Under the pieces are notes generated by a model. The model had not been told where the DNA came from. It did not search any database and saw only the letters and a program-made list of their open reading frames with translations. A stretch of 38,962 nt of DNA. Origin: Oceanococcus sp. GTDB lineage: Bacteria; Pseudomonadota; Gammaproteobacteria; Nevskiales; Oceanococcaceae. The stretch covers positions 1 to 38,962 of the forward strand of contig JASBUL010000045.1 in NCBI GenBank assembly GCA_030147945.1, given 5' to 3'. Below, piece after piece: positions 8,850 through 17,595 of this stretch. The position numbers and the translations under genes were made by a program. Within the stretch, counting starts at the first letter, position 1, and each line of letters starts with the position of its first letter.

Positions 8850-9044
8850 ATGAGCGAAACCAAAACCCTGCGTATCACCCTGGTCAAAAGCCTGAACGGC
8901 CGTTTGCAGTCACACAAGGACTGCGTGCGAGGCCTCGGTCTGCGCCGCATGCATCACAGTGTTGAACGTGCAGCCACGCCCGAAAACATGGGCATGGTGA
9001 ACAAGGTTCGTTACCTGCTGAACGTAGAGGAAGTGTCGGCGTAA
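8850..9044 (+). CDS. rpmD: 50S ribosomal protein L30
   Basis: L30 is a small 50S protein found in most but not all bacteria. The 64-residue product (E. coli 59) has [40 protein letters not shown] and VRYLLNVEE. The start context is GAGGACTGGTGTCATG. It is in the usual position between rpsE and rplO. Confidence 0.97.
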   Translation: MSETKTLRITLVKSLNGRLQSHKDCVRGLGLRRMHHSVERAATPENMGMVNKVRYLLNVEEVSA

Positions 9045-9062
9045 GCCGGCATGCGAGAAACG

Positions 9063-9494
9063 ATGCGATTGAATGATCTGCGGTCCTCCAAAGGGGCCAG
9101 AAAAACCGCCAAGCGCGTAGGTCGTGGTCCGGGCTCCGACATGGGTAAAACCTGTGGTCGTGGTGTTAAGGGTCAGAAGTCCCGCTCGGGTGGTTACCAC
9201 AAAGTCGGTTTTGAAGGCGGCCAGATGCCCCTGCAGCGCCGTTTGCCGAAGCGTGGCTTTAACTCCGCTTCGCGTGATCTGCGTGATGAAGTGCGTCTTG
9301 ATGCACTGGCACAGTTCGGTGAAGAAGCCGTAACCCTGGACAGCCTGAAGAAGGCCGGCCTGGTGCGCAACAAAGCCAGCCTGGTGAAAATCATCAAGGC
9401 CGGTGAGCTCAGCGTGGCTGTCAAAGTCGAAGGTGTTCCGGCAACTGCGGGTGCACGTGCAGCCATTGAAGCTGCTGGCGGCTCGGTCAACTAG
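9063..9494 (+). CDS. rplO: 50S ribosomal protein L15
   Basis: L15 is a late-assembly 50S protein. The 143-residue product (E. coli 144) starts [20 protein letters not shown] and has [30 protein letters not shown] and the C-terminal [13 protein letters not shown]. The ATG at 9063 is preferred over one at 9051 because homologues begin MRLN and a GAGA element lies just upstream; the earlier ATG adds only four residues. It is followed eight bases later by secY. Confidence 0.97.
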   Translation: MRLNDLRSSKGARKTAKRVGRGPGSDMGKTCGRGVKGQKSRSGGYHKVGFEGGQMPLQRRLPKRGFNSASRDLRDEVRLDALAQFGEEAVTLDSLKKAGLVRNKASLVKIIKAGELSVAVKVEGVPATAGARAAIEAAGGSVN

Positions 9495-9502
9495 GACGAC
9501 AC

Positions 9503-10825
9503 ATGGCAAACCAGGGCCCACTCCCAGATTTCGGACGCCTGCAAGAACTGCGTAACCGCATTCTGTTCGTGCTTGGCGCTCTGCTGGTCTATCGGATCGG
9601 AACCTTTATTCCGGTGCCGGGGATCGACCCTGTCCAGCTGGAAGCCTTGTTCGAGCAGCAGCGCGGGACCATTCTGGATCTTGGTGTGATGTTCACCGGT
9701 GGCGCGCTTGAGCGTTTGTCGCTGTTTGCACTCGGGATCATGCCGTACATCTCTGCATCGATCATCATGCAGTTGATGACGGCGGTGATTCCGCAGCTCA
9801 AGGAAATGCGCAAGGAGGGTGAAGCGGGTCGTCGACGCATCACCAAGTACACGCGTTACGGCACCTTGGCGCTGGCCACGTTTCAGGCGATCGGGGCGAC
9901 GATCGCCCTGCAGTCAAATGGTATTGCGATCAATCCGGGGCCGGGTTTCGTGTTCACCGCGACGGTGTCGCTGGTGACCGGTACAATGTTCCTGATGTGG
10001 CTGGGTGAGCAGATCTCCGAGCGTGGTATCGGCAACGGGATCTCGATCATCATCTTTACCAGCATCGTGGCCGGCTTGCCGTCCGCCCTGGGTGGAACCG
10101 CCCAGCTGGTCAGTGATGGCTCGATTCAGGGTTGGCAGGTGCTGGCGATTCTGGTGCTGGCCCTGCTGGTCACCGCGTTTGTGGTCTATGTCGAGCGGGC
10201 GCAGCGTCGTATTCCGATTCATCATGCGCGTCGTCAGATGGGGCGTCGGGGCTATTCGGCCCAGACTCAGCATCTGCCGCTTAAGCTGAACATGTCGGGT
10301 GTGATTCCGCCGATTTTCGCTTCGAGCCTGATTCTGTTCCCGGCTTCGATGGTGCGTTTCTTCGGTGAAGAAGGCGGTGGTCTGGTTCAGACTGTTGCCA
10401 ACACGCTGTCACCTGGTCAGCCGCTGTACGTGCTGTTGTATGCGCTGCTGATCGTGTTTTTCTGCTTCTTCTACACCGCGATTGTTTTCGATTCGAAAGA
10501 AACCGCGGATAACCTGAAGCGTTCCGGTGCCTTTGTGCCGGGCGTACGTCCTGGTCGCCAGACCGCGTCCTACATCGACAAGGTGTTGACGCGTTTGACG
10601 GTGAGCGGTGCGGCGTACATCACAGCTGTATGTCTGCTTCCGGAGTTCCTGATTCTGGAGTGGAACGTACCGTTTTATTTCGGCGGCACGTCGCTGCTGA
10701 TCATCGTCGTGGTGGTGATGGATTTCATGGCGCAGCTTCAGGCGCACATGATGTCGCACCAATACGACGGCTTGTTGAAAAAAGCCAATCTGAAAGGGTC
10801 TGGCAAGGCAGGGGTTCCGCGCTAA
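9503..10825 (+). CDS. secY: Sec translocon channel subunit SecY
   Basis: SecY forms the protein-conducting channel of the inner membrane with SecE and SecG, driven by SecA or the ribosome. The 440-residue protein (E. coli 443) has ten hydrophobic segments. Landmarks are the N-terminal [28 protein letters not shown] in the second segment, [15 protein letters not shown]-like sequence, and the cytosolic loop [19 protein letters not shown]. The C-terminus is ordinary. It lies in the spc cluster between rplO and rpmJ, as in E. coli. Confidence 0.98.
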   Translation: MANQGPLPDFGRLQELRNRILFVLGALLVYRIGTFIPVPGIDPVQLEALFEQQRGTILDLGVMFTGGALERLSLFALGIMPYISASIIMQLMTAVIPQLKEMRKEGEAGRRRITKYTRYGTLALATFQAIGATIALQSNGIAINPGPGFVFTATVSLVTGTMFLMWLGEQISERGIGNGISIIIFTSIVAGLPSALGGTAQLVSDGSIQGWQVLAILVLALLVTAFVVYVERAQRRIPIHHARRQMGRRGYSAQTQHLPLKLNMSGVIPPIFASSLILFPASMVRFFGEEGGGLVQTVANTLSPGQPLYVLLYALLIVFFCFFYTAIVFDSKETADNLKRSGAFVPGVRPGRQTASYIDKVLTRLTVSGAAYITAVCLLPEFLILEWNVPFYFGGTSLLIIVVVVMDFMAQLQAHMMSHQYDGLLKKANLKGSGKAGVPR

Positions 10826-10848
10826 TCGCGGCCTGCAGGAGAAAACAC

Positions 10849-10965
10849 ATGAAAGTTCGTGCTTCAGTCAAAAAGATGTGCCGGAACTGCAAAGTCGTCC
10901 GGCGCCAGGGCACGGTGCGCGTGATCTGCAGCACCGACCCCCGTCACAAGCAACGTCAAGGTTGA
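10849..10965 (+). CDS. rpmJ: 50S ribosomal protein L36 (zinc-binding type)
   Basis: The 38-residue product starts [19 protein letters not shown] and ends DPRHKQRQG. It has the zinc ligands C11, C14, C27 and H33, so it is the zinc-containing form, which is typically replaced by a zinc-free paralogue under zinc starvation in bacteria that have one. AGGAGA (10837-10842) is the ribosome-binding site. In E. coli this gene closes the spc operon; a candidate promoter for the alpha genes begins at its stop codon. Confidence 0.97.
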   Translation: MKVRASVKKMCRNCKVVRRQGTVRVICSTDPRHKQRQG

Positions 10966-10991
10966 GTTGAGAGTATGACTCACGTTAAAAT
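10962..10991 (+). promoter_or_regulatory. Candidate alpha-operon promoter upstream of rpsM
   Basis: TTGAGT (10962-10967) and TAAAAT (10986-10991) are 18 bases apart, matching the consensus at four and five positions. The 70-base rpmJ-rpsM gap also has a small CGCG-TTTT-CGCG hairpin (about 11008-11019) and a GGAGGG ribosome-binding site (11026-11031). In E. coli this is where S4 represses the alpha operon through a pseudoknot; I could not confirm such a fold here. Confidence 0.4.
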
Positions 10992-11035
10992 GTCTGGTTT
11001 GATTTCTCGCGTTTTCGCGGCTCGGAGGGTTTAAG

Positions 11036-11392
11036 ATGGCGCGTATCGCGGGTGTAAACGTACCGGCTAACAAGCATACGGTGATTGCGCTGCAATCGAT
11101 CTACGGCATCGGGGCAACTCGTGCCGCCAAGATTTGTGCGGACAGCAACATCGCGCCGTCGGCCAAGATCAAGGATCTGACCGATGCGGAACTGGAGGCG
11201 CTGCGCGCCGGCGTCGGTCAGTATGACGTCGAAGGCGATCTGCGTCGTGAAGTGTCAATGAACATCAAGCGACTGATGGACCTGGGCTGCTATCGCGGTC
11301 TGCGTCATCGTCGTGGCCTGCCGGTGCGCGGCCAGCAGACTCAGACGAACGCCCGTACCCGTAAGGGTCCGCGTCGTCCGATTCGTAAGTGA
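11036..11392 (+). CDS. rpsM: 30S ribosomal protein S13
   Basis: S13 lies in the 30S head, contacts P-site tRNA and bridges to L5. The 118-residue protein equals E. coli in length. It has [20 protein letters not shown], the helix-hairpin-helix [13 protein letters not shown], and the C-terminal [20 protein letters not shown] plus a basic tail. The strong GGAGGG site and the 70-base leader suggest it starts the alpha part of the cluster. Confidence 0.98.
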   Translation: MARIAGVNVPANKHTVIALQSIYGIGATRAAKICADSNIAPSAKIKDLTDAELEALRAGVGQYDVEGDLRREVSMNIKRLMDLGCYRGLRHRRGLPVRGQQTQTNARTRKGPRRPIRK

Positions 11393-11409
11393 TTCACAGG
11401 GTATAAGGA

Positions 11410-11805
11410 ATGGCTCAGCCAAAATCTTCTGCGCGTACTAAAAAACGCGTCAAGAAAAACATCCCTGAAGGGATTGCGCATATTCACGCAACCTTCAACA
11501 ACACCATCATCATGATCACCGATCGTCAGGGCAATGCGCTGGCGTGGGCGACCAGTGGTGGCAGTGGGTTCAAGGGTTCGCGCAAGAGCACGCCGTTCGC
11601 TGCCCAGGTCGCCGCCGAAAAGGCTGGCACCGTTGCCGCCGAGCATGGGGTGAAGAATCTGGAAGTTCGCGTCAAGGGCCCCGGCCCGGGTCGTGAGTCG
11701 GCCATTCGCTCGCTCAATGCCAACGGTTTCCGTATCACCAATATCACGGACGTGACGCCGATTCCGCATAACGGCTGCCGTCCGCCCAAGCGTCGTCGGG
11801 TCTAA
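11410..11805 (+). CDS. rpsK: 30S ribosomal protein S11
   Basis: S11 lines the mRNA exit on the 30S platform. The 131-residue product (E. coli 129) has [38 protein letters not shown] and the C-terminal [20 protein letters not shown]. The N-terminus, [16 protein letters not shown], is basic as usual. AAGGA precedes the ATG; nine bases separate it from rpsD. Confidence 0.98.
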   Translation: MAQPKSSARTKKRVKKNIPEGIAHIHATFNNTIIMITDRQGNALAWATSGGSGFKGSRKSTPFAAQVAAEKAGTVAAEHGVKNLEVRVKGPGPGRESAIRSLNANGFRITNITDVTPIPHNGCRPPKRRRV

Positions 11806-11814
11806 GGAAAAATC

Positions 11815-12438
11815 ATGGCGAAGTACACCGGTCCCAAGTGTAAGCAGGCGCGTCGCGCCGGTACCGACCTTTTTCTGAAGAGCCGCGGTCGCAGTCTCGA
11901 AGGCAAATGCCGTATCGATGCACCGCCCGGCCAGCACGGTGCCCGTCGTGGCGCGCGTCTGTCCGACTACGGTCTTCAGCTGCGTGAGAAGCAGAAGCTG
12001 CGTCAGATGTATGGCGTGCTTGAGCGTCAGTTCCGCAACTACTACAAGAAAGCGGCCAAGCAGAAGGGCGCAACCGGTGCGTTGCTGCTGCAGATGCTTG
12101 AGCGTCGTCTGGATAATGTGGTCTACCGCATGGGCTTTGCCGCGACCCGCGCCGAAGCACGCCAGCTGGTTAACCACAAGGCGATCTGCGTCAACGGTCA
12201 GACCGTGAACATCCCGTCCTACCAGGTGAATGCTGGTGACGTGGTGTCGGTTCGTGAGCGCGCCAAGAACCAGATTCGCATCAAAGATGCGCTGGACGTG
12301 GCGACGCAGGTTGGTCTGAAAGACTGGGTTGAAGTCGACGAGAAAAAGCTTGAAGGCACCTTCAAGTCGATTCCGGATCGCGACCAGTTCCTGGAAGACA
12401 TCAACGAAAATCTCGTTGTCGAGCTTTACTCCAAGTAA
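11815..12438 (+). CDS. rpsD: 30S ribosomal protein S4
   Basis: S4 initiates 30S assembly, guards decoding accuracy with S5, and is the alpha-operon repressor in E. coli. The 207-residue product (E. coli 206) has the N-terminal [36 protein letters not shown], and the S4 RNA-binding domain with [20 protein letters not shown] at about 105-124. Its stop is 40 bases before rpoA. Confidence 0.98.
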   Translation: MAKYTGPKCKQARRAGTDLFLKSRGRSLEGKCRIDAPPGQHGARRGARLSDYGLQLREKQKLRQMYGVLERQFRNYYKKAAKQKGATGALLLQMLERRLDNVVYRMGFAATRAEARQLVNHKAICVNGQTVNIPSYQVNAGDVVSVRERAKNQIRIKDALDVATQVGLKDWVEVDEKKLEGTFKSIPDRDQFLEDINENLVVELYSK

Positions 12439-12478
12439 ACGCTGACAATTCCCTGGATGCAGAGCAAGAGGTGAACGC

Positions 12479-13471
12479 ATGAGTGGCGTTTCCGAACTTT
12501 TGAAACCCCGCCTGGTTGAAGTCGAAGAACTCGGCCCCAACCGCGCGAAAATCGTGCTGGAACCGCTTGAGCGCGGTTTCGGTCACACCCTGGGCAATGC
12601 CCTGCGCCGGATCATGCTGTCGTCGATCCCGGGTGCGGCGATCACGCAGGTTGAGATCGATGGTGTGGTGCACGAGTACTCCACCATTGAAGGTGTGCAG
12701 GAAGATGTGCTGGACATCCTGCTCAACCTCAAGAACGTTGCCGTGCGCATGAATGCACGGGAAGAGGCCAAGCTGACGCTGAAGAAATCCGGCGAAGGCG
12801 CGGTCACGGCCGGTGACATTCAGCTCGATCATGACGTGGAAATCGTCAATCCGGATCTGCACCTGGCCAACCTGACCGGTGGCAGCCTGGATATGACCCT
12901 GACGGTGACCCGCGGTCGCGGTTACGTGCCGGCCGCCAGTCGCGCCAGCATGACCGAGGAAGAAACCGATCTGGTCAGCGGCCTGCGTCTGGACGCGTCG
13001 TACAGCCCGGTTCGCCGCGTCAGCTACAGCGTCGATGCCGCACGTGTTGAACAGCGCACCAACCTCGACAAGCTGATCCTCGACGTACACACCAACGGTG
13101 GTATCGCTCCGGGCGAAGCCGTGCGTGTGGCGGCTGGCATTCTGCGTGATCAGCTGACCGTCTTTGTTGATCTGGACGAAGAAGCTGCGGCACCGCAGCC
13201 GGAAGCCGGCCCCAGTGAGGAAGTCAATCCGGCGCTGATGCGCCCGATCGACGAGCTCGAGCTGACCGTGCGCTCGGCCAACTGCCTGAAGGCAGAAAAC
13301 ATTTACTACGTGGGCGATCTGGTCCAGCGTACTGAAGTTGAGCTGATGAAGACGCCGAACCTCGGCAAGAAGTCACTCAATGAAATCAAGGATGTCCTGG
13401 AACAGCAGGGGCTGAGCCTGGGCATGGAACTGGACAGCTGGACTTCGCCGAGCAGCGAAGCCAAGGCTTGA
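12479..13471 (+). CDS. rpoA: RNA polymerase alpha subunit
   Basis: Alpha dimerises to nucleate RNA polymerase assembly; its C-terminal domain binds UP elements and activators. At 330 residues (E. coli 329) it has the assembly domain with [20 protein letters not shown] (about 36-55) and [19 protein letters not shown], an acidic proline-containing linker at about 235-250, and the C-terminal domain with [14 protein letters not shown], where the DNA-contacting Arg, Asn and Cys of the E. coli domain are kept. GCAAGAGG precedes the ATG. Its place between rpsD and rplQ is standard. Confidence 0.99.
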   Translation: MSGVSELLKPRLVEVEELGPNRAKIVLEPLERGFGHTLGNALRRIMLSSIPGAAITQVEIDGVVHEYSTIEGVQEDVLDILLNLKNVAVRMNAREEAKLTLKKSGEGAVTAGDIQLDHDVEIVNPDLHLANLTGGSLDMTLTVTRGRGYVPAASRASMTEEETDLVSGLRLDASYSPVRRVSYSVDAARVEQRTNLDKLILDVHTNGGIAPGEAVRVAAGILRDQLTVFVDLDEEAAAPQPEAGPSEEVNPALMRPIDELELTVRSANCLKAENIYYVGDLVQRTEVELMKTPNLGKKSLNEIKDVLEQQGLSLGMELDSWTSPSSEAKA

Positions 13472-13483
13472 GGACTAAACGTC

Positions 13484-13870
13484 ATGCGTCATCGTAATTC
13501 CGGCCGTCAGCTCGGACGTGAATCGTCGCATCGCAAAGCGATGCTGCAGAACCTGACCAATTCGCTGGTCGAGCACGAACTGATCAAAACCACCCTGCCG
13601 CGCGCCAAAGAGTTGCGCCGCGTTGCCGAGCCGCTGATCACCCGCGCACGCGAAGATTCGGTTGCGAATCGTCGTCTGGTGTTCTCGCGCCTGCGTAACA
13701 AGGAAGTGGTCGGCAAGCTGTTCAACGAACTCGGTCCGCGTTACAAGGATCGCAGCGGTGGTTACCTGCGGATTCTGAAAGCCGGCTTCCGTCGCGGCGA
13801 CAATGCGCCGATGGCCTACGTCGAACTGGTCGATCGCCCGGTTGACAACGGCGAGGCCGGCGCAGAGTAA
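13484..13870 (+). CDS. rplQ: 50S ribosomal protein L17
   Basis: L17 lies near the tunnel exit of the 50S subunit. The 128-residue product (E. coli 127) starts [20 protein letters not shown], has [20 protein letters not shown] and a C-terminal [20 protein letters not shown]. It is the last gene of the ribosomal cluster; a strong terminator follows 28 bases after its stop. Confidence 0.98.
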   Translation: MRHRNSGRQLGRESSHRKAMLQNLTNSLVEHELIKTTLPRAKELRRVAEPLITRAREDSVANRRLVFSRLRNKEVVGKLFNELGPRYKDRSGGYLRILKAGFRRGDNAPMAYVELVDRPVDNGEAGAE

Positions 13871-13897
13871 GCACCGGCTGCGCCGCATCACAGCTTC

Positions 13898-13926
13898 AAA
13901 AGCCCCGACTGGTTCGGGGCTTTTTT
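13898..13926 (+). terminator. Terminator of the ribosomal protein cluster
   Basis: AAAAGCCCCGA (13898-13908) pairs with TCGGGGCTTTT (13914-13924) around a five-base loop, followed by further T. It is the first clear terminator after the one ahead of rpsJ, so the entire ribosomal cluster of about 13.5 kb may be read through without an intrinsic stop. Confidence 0.9.
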
Positions 13927-13994
13927 GTATCTGGGTTTCGCCCGGCGGTGACAGGGCGTATGTTTTTCAAGGGTTTGCGCCAGAATAGGCTTTA

Positions 13995-14022
13995 TTGGCA
14001 GGCAGAAAATTTTCATTACAAT
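13995..14022 (+). promoter_or_regulatory. Candidate sigma-70 promoter of the DUF1302 gene
   Basis: TTGGCA (13995-14000) and TACAAT (14017-14022) are separated by 16 bases; each matches the consensus at five of six positions. Initiation near 14029 would leave a leader of about 50 bases before the ATG at 14080. The gene is bounded by terminators on both sides, so it needs its own promoter. Confidence 0.6.
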
Positions 14023-14079
14023 GAGGTGTGCGCCTGACAACCGTAAAACGGGTCAGTAAAAAAATTGGGGAGAGACAAT

Positions 14080-16749
14080 ATGCAGATGTCGAACGCGCCG
14101 TTGGCGAAGCGACAGTGGGGACGTGTCGTCCTGTGTGCAGCACTCGCGGGCAGTCCGCTGAGTTCAGTGCAGGCGGTGCAGTTTGAGGTCGATATCGGTG
14201 ATGGCCTGAGCGGTGTACTGAACACCTCGGCCACCCTGGGCGCGGCCTGGCGCATGCAGAATCGCGCAACCGATCTGCTCGGCAAGGCGAACCAGCTTCC
14301 CAATCTGTGCGGCACACGTTACGTGGCCGCCAGGGATGAAGAGATCAATTTTCAATCCTGTCAGGGCATCAACCAGAATGACATCCTGCCGGCGCAGGCG
14401 CTCAGTGGGGTGGCCGAGGATCTAGGCCAGGGGCCGCTGGACGGTATCGGCGCGATCGGACAGTTTTCTCCCAACTTTGATGATGGCAACTGGAACTATG
14501 ATCGTTACGACATGGTTCAGGCGCCGTTCAAGGTGACCCAGGATCTCAGTCTGACCTACAACGACTACGGCTTCTTCGGGCGCTGGTTGTACTTCTACGA
14601 CTTCGTCAACAACGATTTCGACGAATACCATCCCAATCGGCTGCGGCCGGGTGATCCGGGGCTGGAGCCGCCGGCCATTGCCGGGCTGCCGATTTCGTCC
14701 AATACCTATGGTGGCGCGCCGGAGCCGCATTACTCCAGGCGCTCGGACAGTGCGGTGCTGGAGCAGATCGGCAGTGACTTTCAGCTCATGGATGCCTATT
14801 TTTATGGCTATTTCCCGTTTATCGGGGACCGCGAACTGAGCGTCAAAGTCGGGCGCCAGAGTCTCTCCTGGGGCGAGTCCACGCTGCTGGTGATCAACTC
14901 GCTGAACCAGGCCAATCCGGTGGATGCCAACAACCTGTTCCGCACGGGCTTCGTGCCTGAAGAGGTGTTCACCCCGGTGGGCATGATCTACGCCAGCACC
15001 GGCCTGACCGACAATCTGTCGATCGAAGCCTACTACCAGTATGAGTGGGAAACCGTAGTGGCCCAGTCGCCGGGTGGTTTCTACTCGACGGTGGATTCGG
15101 GCACGCAGAACGCCGGTGGCAACACCGCCAGTATCAGCTTCGGTGGGCCGGCAGAAGATCCAACGCGGATTGGTACGCCGCTCAACAATCCGCTGTCGGC
15201 GTTGACCGATTCCTCCACCACGATCTTGCGTCGTCCCGACAATGCGCCGTCGGACAGTGGGCAGTTCGGTATTGCCTTCAAGTATTACGCGTCGGACTTC
15301 AACAACGGCACCGACTTCGGCTTCTACTTCATGAATTACCACTCGAAGCTGCCGTATGCGAGCTTCTGGGCGACCGACCTGTCGTGTGCACGGACCCATC
15401 CCAATGACGGTGTCAATGGCGAAGCCACGGGGGCTAATCTGGGCGTGGAGGCGGTCAACCTGCCGACTCTGCTGCTGGCCTGTCCCAATTTGCCGCTGGC
15501 CGATCAGATTGCCAGTGGGCAGGGGGCGCTGGTGCCACTGGATGCACTGGGCGTTGACGGCTTGCTGCTTGATCCCATCGGTGGTGTGATCCAGAACCTC
15601 AGCGGGACTGTGCTGGGGTCGGTGACCGATGTGACCCAGCAGCTCGGCCTGCCGCTGGACCTGTCAAACGGCATCCAGTTGCTCGGCACCGGGCCGGTGA
15701 CCGATGCGGTGCCGCTGGATGGGGTTCAGTTCGGGCTCGAGTATCCGGAAGATCTGCAACTTTACGGCATGAGTTTCAACACCACGGCCGGCGATCTGTC
15801 ATTCCAGGGTGAAATTGCCTACCGGCCGAACATGCCAGTGCAGGTCGATCTTGAAGATCTGACGTTCGCCGCACTCGGGCCGACCCTGACAGGTTGTCAC
15901 CGGGCGGTGCATCCGGACTACGCCGGGGCGACCTGTGCGGATCAGACCGGCCTGTTGTCGCAGTCCGGACCCAATACCTTCAATCTGATCCCGGCGACCG
16001 GAGGGGCCACTGGCAACGGCGGTGATGCGCCTTCGGTACAGCGTTCCTTCCCGTCGTACATCACCAGTTATCGCGGCATCACCGTTGGAGAAAATGATCC
16101 GCGCGGCTACATTCGCGGCTGGGAGCACGTTAAATCCCTGCAATACAACCTCGGGGCCACGTATATCCTGGGTAAGACTGCCAACCCGATCGGTGCGGAT
16201 CAGGTCATTTTGTTCTTCGAAGTCGGCGCCAACCAGATCCTCAATCCGCCGGAGCGCTGGCTGTATCAGATTGATGCGCCGGGCACGCATCGACACGCCA
16301 GCGCTGGCGTGGTCGACAGTGACACGGTTGATCCTTCGGATACCAGCCTGTCGCCACAACAGATTCGTCAGGATCACCCGGGATGCCTGACCGGCATTTG
16401 CGTTGCGGGCACCGATGGTCTGCGTTTCAACCCGCAGCAGGAAACCAACAAGTACGCCTCGGATTTCTCCTGGGGTTATCGCATCATCAGCTTGTTGCGT
16501 TACGAATCGATTGCGCCCGGGATCAGCCTGCAGCCGTTCATCATTCTAGCCCACGATGTGGAAGGGATTTCGCCCGGACCAGGCGAGAACTTCATTGAAG
16601 GGCGCAAGAATTTCTCGATCAACTTCGAGATTCGCTACAAGAACAACTGGGCGTTCTTCCCGGGTTACACCTGGTGGACGGGTGGTGGTTCTCAGAATCT
16701 GATGCGCGATCGGGATCAGGCTCAGTTCTACGTGCGCTATCAGTTCTAG
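14080..16749 (+). CDS. DUF1302 family outer-membrane protein
   Basis: The 889-residue product begins with a signal peptide (basic NAPLAKRQWGR, hydrophobic stretch, SVQA cleavage site at about 31), then VQFEVDIGDGLSGVLNTSAT, the usual entry segment of DUF1302 proteins. The remainder is rich in alternating aromatic and polar segments (for example DREQ-like turns, FINFEIRYKNNWAFFPGY-like strands) and ends AQFYVRYQF, a beta-barrel C-terminus with terminal Phe. DUF1302 proteins are often encoded with DUF1329 and MmpL-type transporters; neither is adjacent. A leucine/glycine-rich section at about 470-550 looks like an extra insert. The ATG at 14080 follows GGGGAGAGA; the TTG at 14065 is less likely. 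An outer-membrane transport role for lipids or sterols is only inferred from the family. Confidence 0.85.
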   Translation: MQMSNAPLAKRQWGRVVLCAALAGSPLSSVQAVQFEVDIGDGLSGVLNTSATLGAAWRMQNRATDLLGKANQLPNLCGTRYVAARDEEINFQSCQGINQNDILPAQALSGVAEDLGQGPLDGIGAIGQFSPNFDDGNWNYDRYDMVQAPFKVTQDLSLTYNDYGFFGRWLYFYDFVNNDFDEYHPNRLRPGDPGLEPPAIAGLPISSNTYGGAPEPHYSRRSDSAVLEQIGSDFQLMDAYFYGYFPFIGDRELSVKVGRQSLSWGESTLLVINSLNQANPVDANNLFRTGFVPEEVFTPVGMIYASTGLTDNLSIEAYYQYEWETVVAQSPGGFYSTVDSGTQNAGGNTASISFGGPAEDPTRIGTPLNNPLSALTDSSTTILRRPDNAPSDSGQFGIAFKYYASDFNNGTDFGFYFMNYHSKLPYASFWATDLSCARTHPNDGVNGEATGANLGVEAVNLPTLLLACPNLPLADQIASGQGALVPLDALGVDGLLLDPIGGVIQNLSGTVLGSVTDVTQQLGLPLDLSNGIQLLGTGPVTDAVPLDGVQFGLEYPEDLQLYGMSFNTTAGDLSFQGEIAYRPNMPVQVDLEDLTFAALGPTLTGCHRAVHPDYAGATCADQTGLLSQSGPNTFNLIPATGGATGNGGDAPSVQRSFPSYITSYRGITVGENDPRGYIRGWEHVKSLQYNLGATYILGKTANPIGADQVILFFEVGANQILNPPERWLYQIDAPGTHRHASAGVVDSDTVDPSDTSLSPQQIRQDHPGCLTGICVAGTDGLRFNPQQETNKYASDFSWGYRIISLLRYESIAPGISLQPFIILAHDVEGISPGPGENFIEGRKNFSINFEIRYKNNWAFFPGYTWWTGGGSQNLMRDRDQAQFYVRYQF

Positions 16750-16770
16750 GCCAGCGCACGGTTACAGATC

Positions 16771-16795
16771 AGGCCCGCTTCGGCGGGCCTTTTTT
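16771..16795 (+). terminator. Terminator after the DUF1302 gene
   Basis: AGGCCCGC (16771-16778) pairs perfectly with GCGGGCCT (16783-16790) around a stable TTCG tetraloop, followed by TTTTT. It lies 22 bases after the stop of the DUF1302 gene and isolates it from the lipoprotein gene. Confidence 0.92.
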
Positions 16796-16839
16796 ATGCA
16801 CGGCCGCCGGCCATGGCCCGAGCCTTGCACACGCTGGGC

Positions 16840-17427
16840 ATGCGTACTTCAATCAATCATCTGTTTTCTTTGTTGGTCACCCTGCTGTGTGTCCTTGTGA
16901 GTGCATGCGGTGGTGGCTCGTCCGGTGGCTCTGATGGGGTGCTGGCGGCCGATCCGGTGGCGGACATTGCGCGTGAGCAGGGCTGGGACGAATTGCCCGT
17001 CAAAATTCTTGATGTCGGTTACCTGGCCGAACCGGGCATGCTGGACGGCGTTTGCGTCATCGGCATACAAGCGCCCAGTGCGCTGGAACTGGCTGGCACC
17101 ATATGGCCGGATCAGGCACCGGTTTTCGGCCACATCGGCGATTCTTTCGCACGCTGTCTGGCAGGCACCGTGCAGGTGATGTCCAGCTTGCCCGGGCATT
17201 TCGGAGTTTTTCTGGATCAACTGGTGCGTGTTGACTATGACGCCCAGGCCGAGGACTGCGGTCAGCAGATCGTTGGCGGTTGCTACCTGGAGTGGGCCAG
17301 TCTTGTGGTGGTGCTGCCAGACCGCTTGCTGGGGCTGATCAGCCTCACGGCGAGCTACGAGGAACTGGAATCGGTCGTGGTGGGGCACGAGATCTGGCAT
17401 ATGGTTGCCGGGGATTTCCACAGCTGA
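16840..17427 (+). CDS. Lipoprotein with C-terminal HEIWH metalloprotease-like motif
   Basis: The 195-residue product has a lipoprotein signal peptide with lipobox VSAC (Cys23), then a Gly/Ser-rich tether (GGGSSGGSDG). I do not recognise the family. The last 13 residues contain HEIWH (183-187) followed by MVAGDFH, so a third histidine lies at 194. HExxH is the zinc-binding and catalytic motif of many metalloproteases; the spacing HExxHxxxGxxH is one residue longer than the metzincin pattern. The protein stops one residue after the last His, so no domain follows it. Three cysteines after the lipid Cys (CVIG, FARC and DCGQ...GGC regions) may form disulfides. The start at 16840 is chosen to begin the signal peptide; an ATG at 16813 adds nine residues, and neither has a good ribosome-binding site. 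Activity is unproven. Confidence 0.7.
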   Translation: MRTSINHLFSLLVTLLCVLVSACGGGSSGGSDGVLAADPVADIAREQGWDELPVKILDVGYLAEPGMLDGVCVIGIQAPSALELAGTIWPDQAPVFGHIGDSFARCLAGTVQVMSSLPGHFGVFLDQLVRVDYDAQAEDCGQQIVGGCYLEWASLVVVLPDRLLGLISLTASYEELESVVVGHEIWHMVAGDFHS

Positions 17428-17454
17428 CCATTGTCCTGCGCGCTGGCGCTGAGT

Positions 17455-17530
17455 TGGTGCCGGCAGAGGGACTCGAACCCCCAACCTACTGTTTACAAAA
17501 CAGTTGCACTACCAATTGTGCTATGCCGGC
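17455..17530 (-). tRNA. tRNA-Thr (anticodon UGU)
   Basis: On the - strand the gene reads GCCGGCA at the 5' end and TGCCGGC-A-CCA at the 3' end, a perfect seven-pair acceptor stem with an encoded CCA. The D stem is GCAC/GTGC, the anticodon stem ACTGT/ACAGT with loop TTTGTAA, giving anticodon TGT (threonine, ACA codons), and the T arm is GGGGG-TTCGAGT-CCCTC-like. The anticodon arm and following AGGT resemble E. coli tRNA-Thr(UGU). It follows coaX by 37 bases. No convincing terminator was seen between it and the convergent lipoprotein gene. Confidence 0.97.
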
Positions 17531-17566
17531 ATGCTTTGCGCAGAATCCTGCGATCGTGCGGCGCGC

Positions 17567-17595
17567 ATTATAGCGGATCAGCATCCTGCTGTTGG
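17567..17595 (-). promoter_or_regulatory. Candidate tRNA-Thr promoter overlapping the coaX stop
   Basis: A perfect TATAAT on the - strand (17572 to 17567) overlaps the coaX TAA stop. Initiation would fall about 30 bases before the tRNA. The bases after the -10 are GCGCGCC, a GC-rich discriminator typical of stringently controlled stable-RNA promoters. The -35 region at 17 bases (CCAACA, 17595-17590) is weak, so an additional element may be needed. Confidence 0.5.

Noticed and set aside
13871-14079. Searched the 209-base gap for a small gene or RNA
   Set aside because: Only the ribosomal terminator, a promoter and the DUF1302 leader are visible; no other supported element.
14422-15399. Open frame on the - strand inside the DUF1302 gene
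   Set aside because: The + strand has promoter, ribosome-binding site, signal peptide and barrel end; the antisense frame has none.
16771-16795. Considered as an operator or small RNA
   Set aside because: A perfect stem, TTCG loop and T run after a stop codon are fully explained as an intrinsic terminator.
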